A stretch of DNA of 64,000 nucleotides. It comes from Chaetorhynchus papuensis (lineage: Eukaryota > Chordata > Aves > Passeriformes > Rhipiduridae). The number at the start of each line of letters is the position of its first letter. The first letter of the stretch is position 1. The DNA is taken from assembly GCA_013396525.1 (NCBI GenBank), contig VWYX01000921.1, forward strand, positions 92,857 to 156,856. Direction: 5' to 3'. The position numbers and the translations under genes are program-made. Of this stretch, positions 23,050-34,039 are shown one piece after another. The notes under the pieces were generated by a model, which ran no database searches, was not told the DNA's origin, and worked only from the letters and a program-made list of their open reading frames with translations.

Positions 23050-26000
23050 ACAGCCCCAGCTGCCTCACACCGATGTGATGTCTTGTCCTCTGTTTTTGCC
23101 ATCGAGAAGTGAAATTTTACACCCATAGTTCCTGCAGTCTCTCTGCCCAGTCAGGCTCTGCTCCTTGTCTCAAAGCTTTCATTTTCACCCTGTGAAATGT
23201 TTCTCTGATTCTGCTTCTCCCCCTTTCCCTCCGGAGTGTTTTCTGTGTGTCTGGAGCACTGTCCCAGCGTTATTGTGGCCATCCATCCCTTACACCAGCA
23301 CCCCTCACTCACACCATGCATGGCCCTGCTCCCCCTGCACGGTGCCAGGGGCTGGGGCTGCCTCTGTGCCAGCACAGGGCCTGTGCCCAGGAACAGTGGT
23401 GCCACGAGAGAAGGCACCAACATTTGAGGATGATGGGTGTAAAAGGGGCGCCCCTCTCCACTCTGTCTCTCCACAGAGCCCATCTCCTCTGCCTGCCAGC
23501 ACAGGGAGTGCTGGCTCGGTGAGACCTCTGAGTGTGGTGCTGATCAGTCATTTGAACAGATATTCTCCAAAATTCCCAGCACTCTTGGGCAACATGATGT
23601 ACAGGAGCTCAGATTTTTACTCCCAGTGACACTGATATGCCCCTTCTGTTGCAGTGTGCGATGTGGGGAGGGCTTTGCTGGCTGTAAGGTTGTCAGGGCT
23701 ATGTTAAATAGTCTTTGGAGCAAAGAAATGATCTTTTTCCAAGTTTCTGTGAATGAAGAGGCTTCAAACAAAACTGGGGCTGAACAGGGTTGAACACCCT
23801 AGAATAATCCCTGGAAGTGGAACTGTGTCTCAGGTAATGCTACACTCTGCTATTCTCCACCACTTAAATCTTCTTTCTATGAAAAAATGGAGGAGAAATT
23901 CCTCCTCTTCAAAACAGCTCAGTGGGAGGGGGCTGAGTCCAAAGTTGAGCTTCTCCCCTGAGAACAGCCCCTACCTCTCATCATCCAGCCCAGGCTGGAG
24001 GCCAGGAGCTGTCCTGGATGAAGACAGCTGCCACTTCCCATCACTGGGCTCTTCATTCCTGTCCGAGGCCACATGGCCTCTGGGCAGCTTGGAGAAGATA
24101 TCAGGGCTGAGAATTTGGAGGCTGGGAAGGAGATTCTAGCCCAAAATGCCTGGGGGTGCAAACAGCTGGCAAAGCTCTCTGAGCGTGGGGATCACACTGT
24201 GACCAAACACGGGGCGAGTTTGCCTCAAGTGAAGATTTTATGGCTCACACAGCTCTGTTCACTGGGCCTTGGCACTGACCCCACCGAGGGGTTGCACAAG
24301 AAGCTGCCTGGGATAACTTGTGGCTGAAGGGGGGATCCAGGATTGTGGAAGGTTTCCTTGATTTGCTTCCTGTTCGCTGGGAAAGCCCCTGTCCAGGAGC
24401 TGCCCCTGCCCTGCAGCTCATCCCTTGGAGCTGAAGTGGTGAGCAGGTCACTTCTCCAGGGCATGGGAGGAATGTGCAGATCTGTGGGAAACGGGATGGG
24501 GCTTTCTGCATCCCTGAGGAGGCAGGAGGGAGTTCAGTGAGGGGAATCATCCAACAGGGACGTGGCCTGCAAGGCAAACCGTGAGATAATAGCAGTGGTG
24601 CGTGCCCTGGCAGCCCAGGGAGGTCTCAGAGGAGAAAAGGCCTCTTGTTCTGGGGGTAGGGGCGAGTGGTCAGAGTCGCCTTCTGCCTGGCCAAACCTGA
24701 CACGGCCCTAAGGAGGAGCAGACAGGATTCCTGCAGAGCTTGTGCACAGCAGGACTTGATCAGCGTTTGCAACAATCCAGTGCAAATGTTCACGGGATAT
24801 TTGCCCCCAGGAATCCAGAGCTACTCGTGCTGCCCGAGCCCTGTAAACACCAGCAAGAACACACCAAGTCCATGTTTAGGGAGATGGTTTTATCAGCAGC
24901 ATTCCTGCAGGCAGAAGCCCAGGAATACAAACACACCACAACAAACACGTGAAGAATTCGATAAGGCTGAGCTGCATCTCTGAACATCTCTCTCCTGGTT
25001 TTTCTCTTGGTGTATTTAAAGTTTTATGGTGGGTCACGATTGCTTAAGAGATGCTGCACATGCGTTAGAGCTGAATGTATTTACTGCCACTTCAACCTCC
25101 AGCAGAGCAAACAGCAAAACAGGGGCAGATCTGGGGGATCCAGCACATGAGGAAGTGTAAGCTCTGCTCATTCCCACCTCGGTGCACACAGGAGTGGCAC
25201 AGGGCAAAGGCAAGAAGGTGGAAGGTGAGGTGAGATGCATGACCCATGCTGGGCAGGGAAGAACTGTGCAGACCAACAAAGCTGCATCACAGCAACCCAA
25301 GCAGGACCCAGCCTCATGGAAGTGTCACTCCTGAGGACATTTCTAGATGTTAGAAGCCAAGTGCACCCCGAGGTGTTGTGTCCAATCCTACACAGGCTGC
25401 AGGCAGGAGCCAGGGCCCTCAATCCTGCAGAGATGCCTCAGGTGCAGCTGCTGTGGGCTCTGCATCTGCACAGGGACATCTCAGGGGGTGCTGGAGGCCT
25501 CAGGTGCAGCTGCTGTGGGCTCTGCATCTGCACAGGGACATCTCAGGGGGTGCTGGAGGCCTCTGCTCAGCCCCCAGGCTCAGCCCTGGAGCTCTGCTTC
25601 ATGTCACACAGAAATGCACCATTTTCCTTTCCCTTTGGGGCTGCTAAGGTGCATTTGTGGGACAGTGGTGGCACTGAGCAGAGGCAGCAGAGTCTGTCCC
25701 TGTGTTAGATGCCAGAGGAGGGCTCAAGAGATGCTTGTTTAGCTCCAGTGAGTGGCACATCCTACGTCTGATGTTTCTGCTACACACCTCGGCAGGAAGC
25801 TCACTCCTGGAAACTTAAAAAAACCCCCCTGATCCAGGAACTTGCTTGTCATGTGGAGACCTGGGGTGTGAAGGGAATTGCTGAGACCTGGACAATGAAT
25901 TTTTCAGTTTAGGAGTTTTCCAGCCAAAAAAAAAAATTAGTTTTCTGGAAGATGAGCTGCTGAAGCCAAAATTGTTTCTCAGGGAGATAAAGTTTTTCCC

Positions 26001-26349
26001 CACTTCTAAAAATAATCTTTGATTTCAATGGTTCAGTTCTTTTTTTTCCTAACAAAAAGTTAAGAAATGTTAAAAAAATAAAAATATTTTAGAGTTATCC
26101 AATAATCTTCCTTAGCAGGACAGGCTCCAAACAGTCTGTGGTGTCTTTGGGCACTGCACTGGCTGCCTGGGGGCAGGGGAGCAGGGTAAGGGGAGATGGG
26201 GGTACATGGTACGGGGTGAGGGGCGGCCTGTCCAGCTGTGCTGCTTCATTACCTCCTCAGGAGGGAGCAGAGGGAGGTGGGCAGCATCCGAGGTGCCACT
26301 TCCTTGTGTCCTGTCCCTGTCACAGGCAGCAGAGATCGGAGCTGCAGCC
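23050..26349. other. Unique non-coding sequence
   Basis: No supported exon. It contains an exact 62-bp tandem duplication (25436-25559) and an AT-rich patch at 25800-26110 with several A-runs. Open frames overlap on both strands and carry no domain. Confidence 0.55.
25436..25559. repeat. Exact 62-bp tandem duplication
   Basis: Two identical 62-base copies (25436-25497 and 25498-25559), each beginning CCTCAGGTGCAGCTGCTGTG and ending GGGGGTGCTGGAGG. The lack of any difference suggests a very recent event or an assembly artefact. It makes one overlapping plus-strand frame look internally repeated. Confidence 0.95.
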
Positions 26350-26885
26350 CCCAGGGAGGTCTGCCCTCAGTGTGCTCTGCTCCAGCTGAACAAGCCCAGT
26401 GCCCTCAGGCACTCCTGGTGTGGCCCCTCCAGGCCCTTCCCCATCTCTGTGTCCCTCATTCAGATGCCCTCTTAAAGCTTTCAGTCCTTCTTGGATTGTG
26501 GCACCCGAAACTGCCCCAGCACTTGAGGTGAGGCCACTGGGATGGGGCAGAGCTGGGTGTGTGGACAGACTGGGGAAGGAGAGGCTGGAGAGCAGCGCCA
26601 CAGAAAGGGACCTGGGGGTCAGCCCAGAGCAGAAGGGGACAATGTCCTCCCTCCCCTGGCTGCCCACGCTGGGCCTGATGCCCCCCAGGACAGGGATGTC
26701 CCTCCTGGCTGCCAGGGCACTGCTGCCTCAGATCCAGCTGGCCATGGACCAGCACTCCTAGGTGCCTTTCTGTGGTGCTGCTCTCCAGCCTCTCCTTCCC
26801 CAGTCTGTCCATGCACCCAGCGCTGCCCCATCCCAGTGCAATTTGGCATTTGTCTGTGGTAAACTTAGATAAACTTCACACATTT
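26350..26885 (-). mobile_element. CR1 LINE fragment with internal inverted insertion
   Basis: From left to right the complement of CR1 is followed through 'gtgctctgctccagctgaacaagcccagtgcc', 'ttggattgtggcacccgaaactgcccc' and 'acttgaggtgaggcc'. It is then interrupted by an oppositely oriented 84-base block (26535-26618) and resumes with 'gcagaaggggacaatgtcctccctcccctgg', 'cctgatgcccccca' and onwards to about 26885. The block is the inverted copy of 26757-26838, which lies in the same element. The RT coding part is decayed. Confidence 0.85.
26535..26838. repeat. Inverted repeat, 84/82-base arms
   Basis: The left arm 26535-26618 and right arm 26757-26838 are reverse complements at roughly 85-90% identity, including a long identical core around GGACAGACTGGGGAAGGAGA. 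The spacer is 138 bases. The arms lie inside one CR1 copy, which explains the near-identical frames seen on opposite strands here. Confidence 0.9.
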
Positions 26886-27064
26886 GGTAGAATCAGCCAA
26901 GTCCCACCTGGGCCTTGGTGAGCAAGCAAGGCTGAGCCTCGTCCATGCTGCACTGCTTCCCGGGCAGACAGCAAGGAGGCTGCTCCTCCCAAACCAGGCA
27001 TCTCCTCCAGAGGGTCTCCAGTGTCTTGTGAGGAAGTACCCGTGATGTGCCATGCTAGTCCAGC

Positions 27065-27800
27065 TTGATGAGTTTAAAATTCACAGGCAGGGAGGGATGG
27101 AACATGACCTGTGCTGTGCACAGCCTTGCAGTCGATGTGTTGGCAGCAGCGGTTGATGGGAGATGTGCTCTGAGGCTCAGAAGTGTGTCTGAGCTTTGTA
27201 AATACAATCAGCTCAGCCTAAACGAACTGATTTGTTCGGGAACAATGTGGAATGTTTCGAGGCCAAATTTCACTCCAGAAAAAAAAAAACCCACCGCTGA
27301 GCCAGTGGTGCTCGAGTGTGTTGTGAAGGCTGTGTCTGCGGGGTCGCAGCGTGACCTCCTGGCTCAGGCACGAGCACCCCGGCACACTGGCTGCGAATTA
27401 AAATGTTGCATATGCTCCGAGTGTAAAAAGAGATTGTACACAGAGCCTGCAAGAAGCCTTCCTGAAAGACTTTCGCCTCGGCTGGTGGTCTTGCAGCTTC
27501 GACACTGGATGTCTGGCTTGCGCTCTCTATTTTTGAAAAACATTAATAATCATAATCCATATAAAACTGTCATATTGGTTCAACATGTACGTCACCAAAG
27601 CCCTGACTAATTTATCAAAGATTTAGTGTTCGGTTGAACAAAGTCTCATTTTTGTAAGCAGATGCAGTTTGCTGGATTGTCCTGTCATCACCCTCTGTTC
27701 CCGCTGGAAAGATGCATCATATCAGCAACTTCAAGAAGTTAAAAAAAATGTACATTTTAAAACAGCAATGTAAACACTTATTGAATGTTCCACGCTAGTC
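27065..27800. promoter_or_regulatory. Candidate conserved non-coding block
   Basis: The block is unique and AT-rich in its right half ('attaataatcataatcc', 'tttatcaaagatttagtg', 'aaacagcaatgtaaacac'), yet keeps several CpGs in the middle (27280-27500). The plus frame 27065-27610 is open for 181 codons, but an A10 run, no flanking splice signals and no domain argue against an exon. A preserved regulatory element, such as a distal enhancer, fits better. This is inference from composition. Confidence 0.35.
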
Positions 27801-29548
27801 ATGAATTAAATAAAGAGTTTAGGGGCTCATGCTGCTTGAGTCAAAGTGTGCCTGCAGCCCTGGGTGGATCATCACGGTGGGGATGGGGCACTGCACAGCA
27901 GTCACATCACTGCAAAGGAGACCTCGAGCTGCTCAGGGGAGCTGAAATGCTAAAGCAGACATGGCAGATGACGTTGTCTGTTCAAAGAGGCAGCACAGCA
28001 CAGGTCTGGCCTGTCTGGGTGCCTGCAGGGCTGGTCTCACGGGCAGTGGCAGCACATCAGGCTTTGGCAGGAATAGCTGGGCACAGGACGTGAGGAAAGG
28101 GCCACAGTGAGGAGGGTGATGGGGAGCACACAGCAGAAGGGCAGGGCTGGTGGCAAGGGCTGGGCCTGCCTTGTGTTTCTGAGCCCAGGGTGCAGACACA
28201 GCCTGTCCCAGGAGATGCACCTGGGCACAGCTTGGTGGTCCCTGCAAAGGGATAAAGTGACACCGGCACCTCTGGCACCTCCTTCCTGTGGGCACCCCGT
28301 GTGAAATGTGCCAGCAGTGAAACTCAGTGTAAGGCAGGACAGAGGGACTCAGGGTCTGAGCCCGTGGGGCAGGAAAGGCTGGAGCAGGTGGGGCTGACAG
28401 TGAGGTGGATGGGAAAGCAGATGGCAAAATCCCTGCTGGTGCAGGGTAGGGAGAGGGGTGTGAGGGTCCTGGCTCACACAGTGTGGAGGAGATGGTATCA
28501 TGTGCAATGCACTGCTCCTACTTCCTTATACAGTAAATTGGTAACTTTTTTGTATTAAATCAGATTTTATCACTGAATCAATCTTACACTTTTCTATTCT
28601 TGTTCTCTACAAATGACCTTTTTTAGCTCTCCTCAGCTCTTTCCTGATGGGACTCATTAGGAGCTGGTGCTGATTCTTACAGGCATTCACTTTCATTCAG
28701 CATCTGGAGATTTTTCAGACAATGCTCTGTTGAAACAGTCCCTGCAGCTTTCCTCTGATGTGCTCAGTATCACAGCCCCTCCTGGGCCCTGGGCCTGCAT
28801 CCCACAAACATGTTTGGTGTAAGCTGGATGCTTTCCATCCACATTTCTGGTGAGATGGGAGTGTCATCAGGCACCTCCCTGCCCAAAGATCTAGAGTTTT
28901 TGTGGTATATTTTGACCACAAATCCCACATAAACCTTGGAGCAAAACAATGTGGTAAACAAACAAAAACTCCCAACATTTTGTACCTAACGTGATTGAAT
29001 TCTTCATAGAGCCTTTAGCTCTGGTGGGTGCTAATCACAACTTTGATTCAGAGAACAGGTTTTGCACATGTATTTTACTTTGCAGGGTGTTTGAACACTT
29101 CCTGGTGTAAAAGCTGACTGATGTTTGCTCCTTTCTTTTGCTGCCTCTATCACACAATTAGCAGCCTCCTCTGGGTTGTGTGGAATTATTCCTGTCACAG
29201 TTTTCTCAGCAAACCAGAGCTGTAGAAAGGAAGAACTGTTCTCATTCACGGATCTCCAACAGCTGAAGAGCTCTCTTGTGTGGGTTCCCCGGGGCTGTGT
29301 GTTTTGAAGACAGGCTTTCTGCAAATATTCTGTGCCCATGGGTGGAAATTGCTCCAGTAAAGTAGCCAAGTGTCCAGCAGATAGGGAGAATCAAGCAGGC
29401 AATAGGGAACCCTGTGGTCTTCCTATGCAAACTGTCAGTAATCAGCTGTTTGTGGTCTGATCACTTCACAAACGCCAGCCTTCATTCACTGTTTCCCAGA
29501 CTGATTTGGGAATTTGTCCTTACCTGTTCCTCTCCTCTTCTCTTCCAG
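27801..29548. other. Unique non-coding sequence upstream of the exon
   Basis: No exon seen. AT-rich stretches at 28540-28640 and 28900-29000 alternate with GC-rich sequence. The last 35 bases form the polypyrimidine tract and acceptor of the following exon. If the exon call is right, this is intron. Confidence 0.5.
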
Positions 29549-29630
29549 AGGTCACTTTGGCGTCTGCTCCTCTCCCTGACCACCCAAAGTGGAGCAGCCA
29601 GAAGCTGGAGCGGTCCCTCCAGGCACGGTG
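29549..29630 (+). other. 5' untranslated part of candidate exon
   Basis: The exon opens after a strong acceptor: a run of pyrimidines (29518-29546) ending in CAG, with AG at 29547-29548. An in-frame TGA at 29577-29579 precedes the first in-frame ATG at 29631, so the upstream part is best read as 5' UTR. An acceptor at its left edge implies at least one upstream untranslated exon and promoter, which I have not located. Confidence 0.5.
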
Positions 29631-29778
29631 ATGAATGGTGTGACCAAACAGGATCGCTCGGACCACAAAAGCGCCCCAGCTGGGAATGAAGAGGAAAAGG
29701 CACCCAGGGAGAAGTCTGCCAGCCAAGTGAGGGATGGCACCAAGCTGCAGCCCCCGCCCTTCGCGGAGCGCAAGAACG
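29631..29778 (+). CDS. N-terminal coding exon of an unrecognised gene
   Basis: The first ATG after an in-frame stop has a purine at -3. It opens 49 codons starting MNGVTKQDRSDHKS, followed by an acidic/basic stretch (EEEKAPREK, residues about 20-28) and ending near PPPFAERKN. The exon ends at ACG|GTGAGG, a fair donor, leaving phase 1. The protein is hydrophilic, with no signal peptide or membrane segment, and looks like a disordered N-terminus. CpG density rises across the exon end and into the intron (29740-29870). I do not recognise the protein. Alternatives are a chance ORF or a non-coding exon, but acceptor, upstream stop, ATG and donor together make an exon the better reading. Confidence 0.5.
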
Positions 29779-29916
29779 GTGAGGCCTCGCCCGGTGGTGG
29801 CAGGAGATGGGGATGGAGAAGGGATCGACGCTGGTTTAGCGTCTCTTGCACGCGCTGCGGTTTTGGTTCATTGCTATTTCTACGTGTGGTGCTCTTGAGG
29901 GTGTTTGCCAGCCAAC

Positions 29917-29939
29917 ATCTTGCCATCAGATGGCAAGAT
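29917..29939. repeat. 23-bp palindrome with E-box-like centre
   Basis: ATCTTGCCATC and GATGGCAAGAT are perfect 11-base reverse complements around a single A at 29928. The centre reads CATCAGATG, which includes a CAGATG E-box. It sits 139 bases after the candidate exon donor. It could be a dimer binding site or chance; function is unknown. Confidence 0.7.
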
Positions 29940-30429
29940 TTCAAGATTTAATGGAAGTGGGGCCTGATCTCGGTATTTCTGGGATAGATTTAAATGCTGT
30001 TGTCACCTTTGAGGCATGTTCTTTGTGATCCAAGTGTTTGGTATGGTTTTGGCTGAAATGTGGAATTTCAAGGTCTTAGGAAGAGACCCAGGTTCTGATC
30101 ACACCTATGGAATTTCTGGGCAATGAGGGTGATGTGAAGTTGATCGGTGGAGGAGAAATGGGAAGGGTCTTTGGTTTGTCAAGGGCCCAATAGGCTGCTC
30201 TGCTCTCACCGAGTACTGGGTGCTCCAGAAAACCTGGTCTTCACCAAAATTGCTTCGGACTCCTGTAACAGGGAGCAGATTTTGTTCCAGACCTCTGCAA
30301 GGGTCATTTGTGGGGTCATGGGTCCAGCAGCAACTCTTGCTGGCAGATACTGCTCTGAGTTTCAGTGGAGATCTGTTGGTAGAAAGCTGATGGACAGAAA
30401 AACCCCACAACTGAGCCTGCGCAAAGCAC

Positions 30430-30680
30430 GCTTAGGCTGAGGAGTTGTTTGCCATTTCTTTCAGGCAACTATATAATATATGAAATGAAGAAAATTCCTT
30501 TTGTGCACTCGAAGGCTTTCAACATTAAGTCCTCAAAACATCATGCAATGTGAAAGTGCAGCCCAAAGGCACTATTTTTGCTTTGTGTCTTTGATTGTTT
30601 GCATTATTGTACGGGACCCAATTTTTCTCAATCACTATAAATCAGAAATAATCCAAATGATGTCATCATGGCAGTGTGCT
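30430..30680. promoter_or_regulatory. AT-rich candidate conserved element
   Basis: Unique AT-rich sequence with ACTATATAATATATG, TGATTGTTTGCATTATTG, AATCACTATAAATCAG and a CRE-like TGATGTCATCA (30659-30669). It has no repeat similarity and no useful open frame. A regulatory role is inferred from motif content and from its position shortly after the candidate first coding exon. Confidence 0.3.
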
Positions 30681-31494
30681 GGTGTCAGGCTGGAGTAACA
30701 CAGCAGAGAGCTAGGCCCAGGGCCTGCCCATAGTCAGAAAGGATTCTTCTTTCCTACAGTCCCAGATACCCAAGTGTACCTAAGATAATGCAGCAGCCAC
30801 AGGGACTTGTAAAGGGACAAACTGCTCAGTGACGTAAAAGAAAATCATATTTTCTCCATAGCTTTCACATCCTTATTTTTTGTATCCATTTTCCACATGG
30901 TTTTTTTTGTTATGGGAAGGAAAAGAAAGAAACACCTCCAGGTGCCCACAGGCGCTCAGCACAATCTGCAGATGTGCAGGTACCCACTGCCCTAAACCCT
31001 GCAGCAGTGCCAGCACCTGCCTGGCAGCTGGCCCCCTGTCAGGGCTTCGTGTCCCCCCGGGTTGGTGGCCCACCAGGACATGGCTCCACCCCTGCAGCCC
31101 CTCCACGCTGGGCTGTTTGCCCTCTCTGAGTGAGAAGAGCCCCCCACAGTCTGGGCATCCCTCCAGCCCTTTGCTGTGCTCCGTTTCCCTCTCTTTAGCA
31201 CATTTAGACAGCCCAGGGGCTCGGCTCTTCCTGCCGGCCCCGCTTGGGAACAGCCGGCTCCCTTCATCCCACATCGTCTCGGGAGCTGGCAGGCCTGCCA
31301 AGTGTCACACACGTCATGTGGCACCTGGGCCCGCCTTTGATGTCCCGTTCCGTGGTGTGACAGCTCCCGCAGGGCCAGGGGAGCAGCCTGAGGAGCTGGG
31401 GATGGAGCGGGAAGGGGACATCCCACAGCCCCCCAGGCTGCCCTCCACAGAGCCCTAAAGCAGATTTGTCCCTGCCAAGGACAGAGGCTTCCAG

Positions 31495-31507
31495 CCCCCC
31501 CCCCCCC
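31495..31507. repeat. Poly-C run of 13
   Basis: Thirteen consecutive C between CCAG and AGTGCC. Mononucleotide C/G runs of this length are uncommon and prone to sequencing length error. The complementary G-run could help form a quadruplex only with further G-runs nearby, which are weak here. Confidence 0.9.
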
Positions 31508-33198
31508 AGTGCCATTTATTGGGGTGTCACAACAAGGACCTTCTACCCCACTCCTCAGTGGGAGGTCAGTAGCTGGGATTGACCTGGGGGAAAAAACAAG
31601 GCATCAGTGTCTCCTCATAGCCCACCCTCTTGAAGGGCACCCCCAGGGGTGTATTCAGCACTCCCACCTCCATCCCACACACACAGGGGACAGCAGGGAC
31701 CCCCATCCAAGATGATGCCACTGAAGAAAGGAGACAATGCCTGGGCATGAGTTGGGTGAAATGGAAGAAGCTTCCATCTGATGTCTTCAGGAACCTTCCA
31801 GGGCATGTAAGGAGAAGCAAGTGCAAGGTGTGTCACCCCCCACTCCTCCTCCTGCCCTGTGGCATCCCTTCTCCCGAGGGTGCAGGTGTGCACACCTCAG
31901 CCAGGCAGGATCTCCCTTTGTTCCCTGCTCTCCCACCCATGGGCTGGTGATCTGGGCTGGTTCAGTGGGCATCAGACAGACACTGGTCTGTCAAGGGCAC
32001 GGCTCCTCAGTGAGGACCAGCTCCTGCCCAAGCCTGAACTTTCAAACTGTCATCTTTATTTGACTTAACTTTGATTTAATAAAAACAGTCTAGCTAGAAT
32101 ATTTTTAAATAGGAAAGTAGTCTTTTTAACTCTAGTATTACTCAAAAATGGCTGAGGGGATTTCATTTAAATTTGTAAAAATAAACCACCTTTGAGCAAG
32201 CAGAAAGCCCATTTGGCAGGGCCTATGAAATCCCGGGGCTGCGTGCATTAGTCCTGGAAAATGGGGACTGGTACCTCTACAACAAGCAGGAATCCTGACC
32301 TTTGCCTGCCCAGCTGTACCCCTAGCCCTGTCCTGCCCTGGCATGGAACACTGCCAGGCTGCCCTTTTACCATGGCTGTGCCCAATCCCACGGTGTTTAT
32401 ATGCCCAATGACATTGTCTCCTCCTAAGCTCTGGTCTGCACCAGCCTGAGCCAGGCAGAGCTGTGAGCTGCTGTCTCAGGAGGGCCTCAGGAGAGGCAAA
32501 CGTGGCTCTGGGTCCTCCTAAAGTCACTGGTGATGCTGGGTTTGGAGGTGAGCTCTAGACCCCCCAGGCTCCCCGTTGTGCATGATCTGGGCACTGGCTC
32601 CATGGATCCTGCCTTGCCAGTGCCTGGCACTTTGACCTCAGCTTGGTGACTCCGCTTCTGAACCAATGCTCTGTTCATCCCATTCCTTCTCTCCATGCAG
32701 GGACATTGTTGAGGCACAAGGTCAGTGCGTGGCACCCCTCAGAGTGAGGACACACCTGCCCACACCCCTGCTCCTCCCTGGGCTGGTTTGGTTGCACACA
32801 AAGGCAGACACGGGAGCAATAAGAGAATTCTTGATGCAGAGGGCACAGGAGCCCCCCTGAGGGGCACTGGGGTCCCCAGCTGCCACCTCCCTGGGGTTCT
32901 GGAGCCTTCAGTCTGGGAAACACGAGGGACAGTGTCTGCACCGTACAACGTGAACCAGAGTCCCGTTGTGCAGGTACCAAACGTCTCACACCACGATCCA
33001 GGGGTGTTTAGTACACGCATCCCTCACAGGCTCACTCACCCACGAGCTCAGTGCTCTCTGAGTTTGGGGGTCTCAGCTCCATAAGCTGCATTTCCCTCCC
33101 AGATCCATCTGAAACCCTCTCAGATGCTGACACCAGTGCTTACACTCTGAAGCAACATCAACGCTCCCAGGATCAGTTTCTTCAGCTGGTAGCAGCTT

Positions 33199-33257
33199 TC
33201 ATCCCATCCCAGCTCACCCCAACAAATCCCACTCCATCCCATCTCATCCCATCCTGT
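33199..33257. repeat. CATCC-type low-complexity patch
   Basis: Irregular repetition of CATCCCATCCCAGCTC, CCACTCCATCCCATCTC and ATCCCATCCTG pentamer-like units. It is degenerate and short, with no coding meaning. Confidence 0.7.
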
Positions 33258-34039
33258 TCCACTGCACACCTGTACTTTACCTGTGTCAGCTGTGCCATGG
33301 GAACAGCAGTAGAACCTTCCACTTGTCTTGCACCAAGACTGTCTTTACCTTGGCCATCCCCTGTGCGACTGAGGGTGGTTTCTCTGCACGGTGGGAGGGC
33401 AGTGAGGGTGCAGGCTCTGTGCATGACTTTGGCCACGGGTCCCTCCCTGTGCCGGGTGGATTTCAGAAATAATTTTGTGATAACATTTGCAGTCACAAAG
33501 AAAGGGGCCAGAGGACACGCAGGGGCTCTGTAAAGCAGCTCCTCCAGAAGTGTCTCAGTGGGTGTGCTCCAAGTGAAGAGTGAGGTGTCCTTCAGTACAG
33601 CCCAGAGACAGAAAAGTGCCTTGTTCCCTGTCCTGGGACTCTGCCACTGAGATGGATTTCACTCATGGAACTGTCCAAGTGTGAGACACCCTGTCTGACC
33701 CAATGAGATTTCTCTCCTTCAGAAACTGCTCAGAATGAGCTCAGCCCACTCTGGAGGACCCCATCTCTCTATAGTGATCATCAGAATTTAAATGCCCAGC
33801 TCTGACCCAGGCAACCTTTAAAGAAGAGATTGATTTTACCCCTTTTGCCTCCAGCCATGTGTCTCCAAGTCTGGGTGTCAGCTCTGGCTGCAGGTGGAGG
33901 CTCTGGTTGCCAGGCACTGACTGGCTGCTGCGGGTAGGAGAGATGAAGGGCTCCCCTGTGCCTACACCCCTCCAGCAGCGGGTTTGCAAACTGCTCATAA
34001 TGTTTCCACATAGGTTTCCCACTGCTGATTTTGGAGAAT

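Noticed and set aside
26542..26862. Near-identical frames on opposite strands (GQTGEGEAGEQ-type)
   Set aside because: Explained by the inverted repeat inside a CR1 element, not by paired genes.
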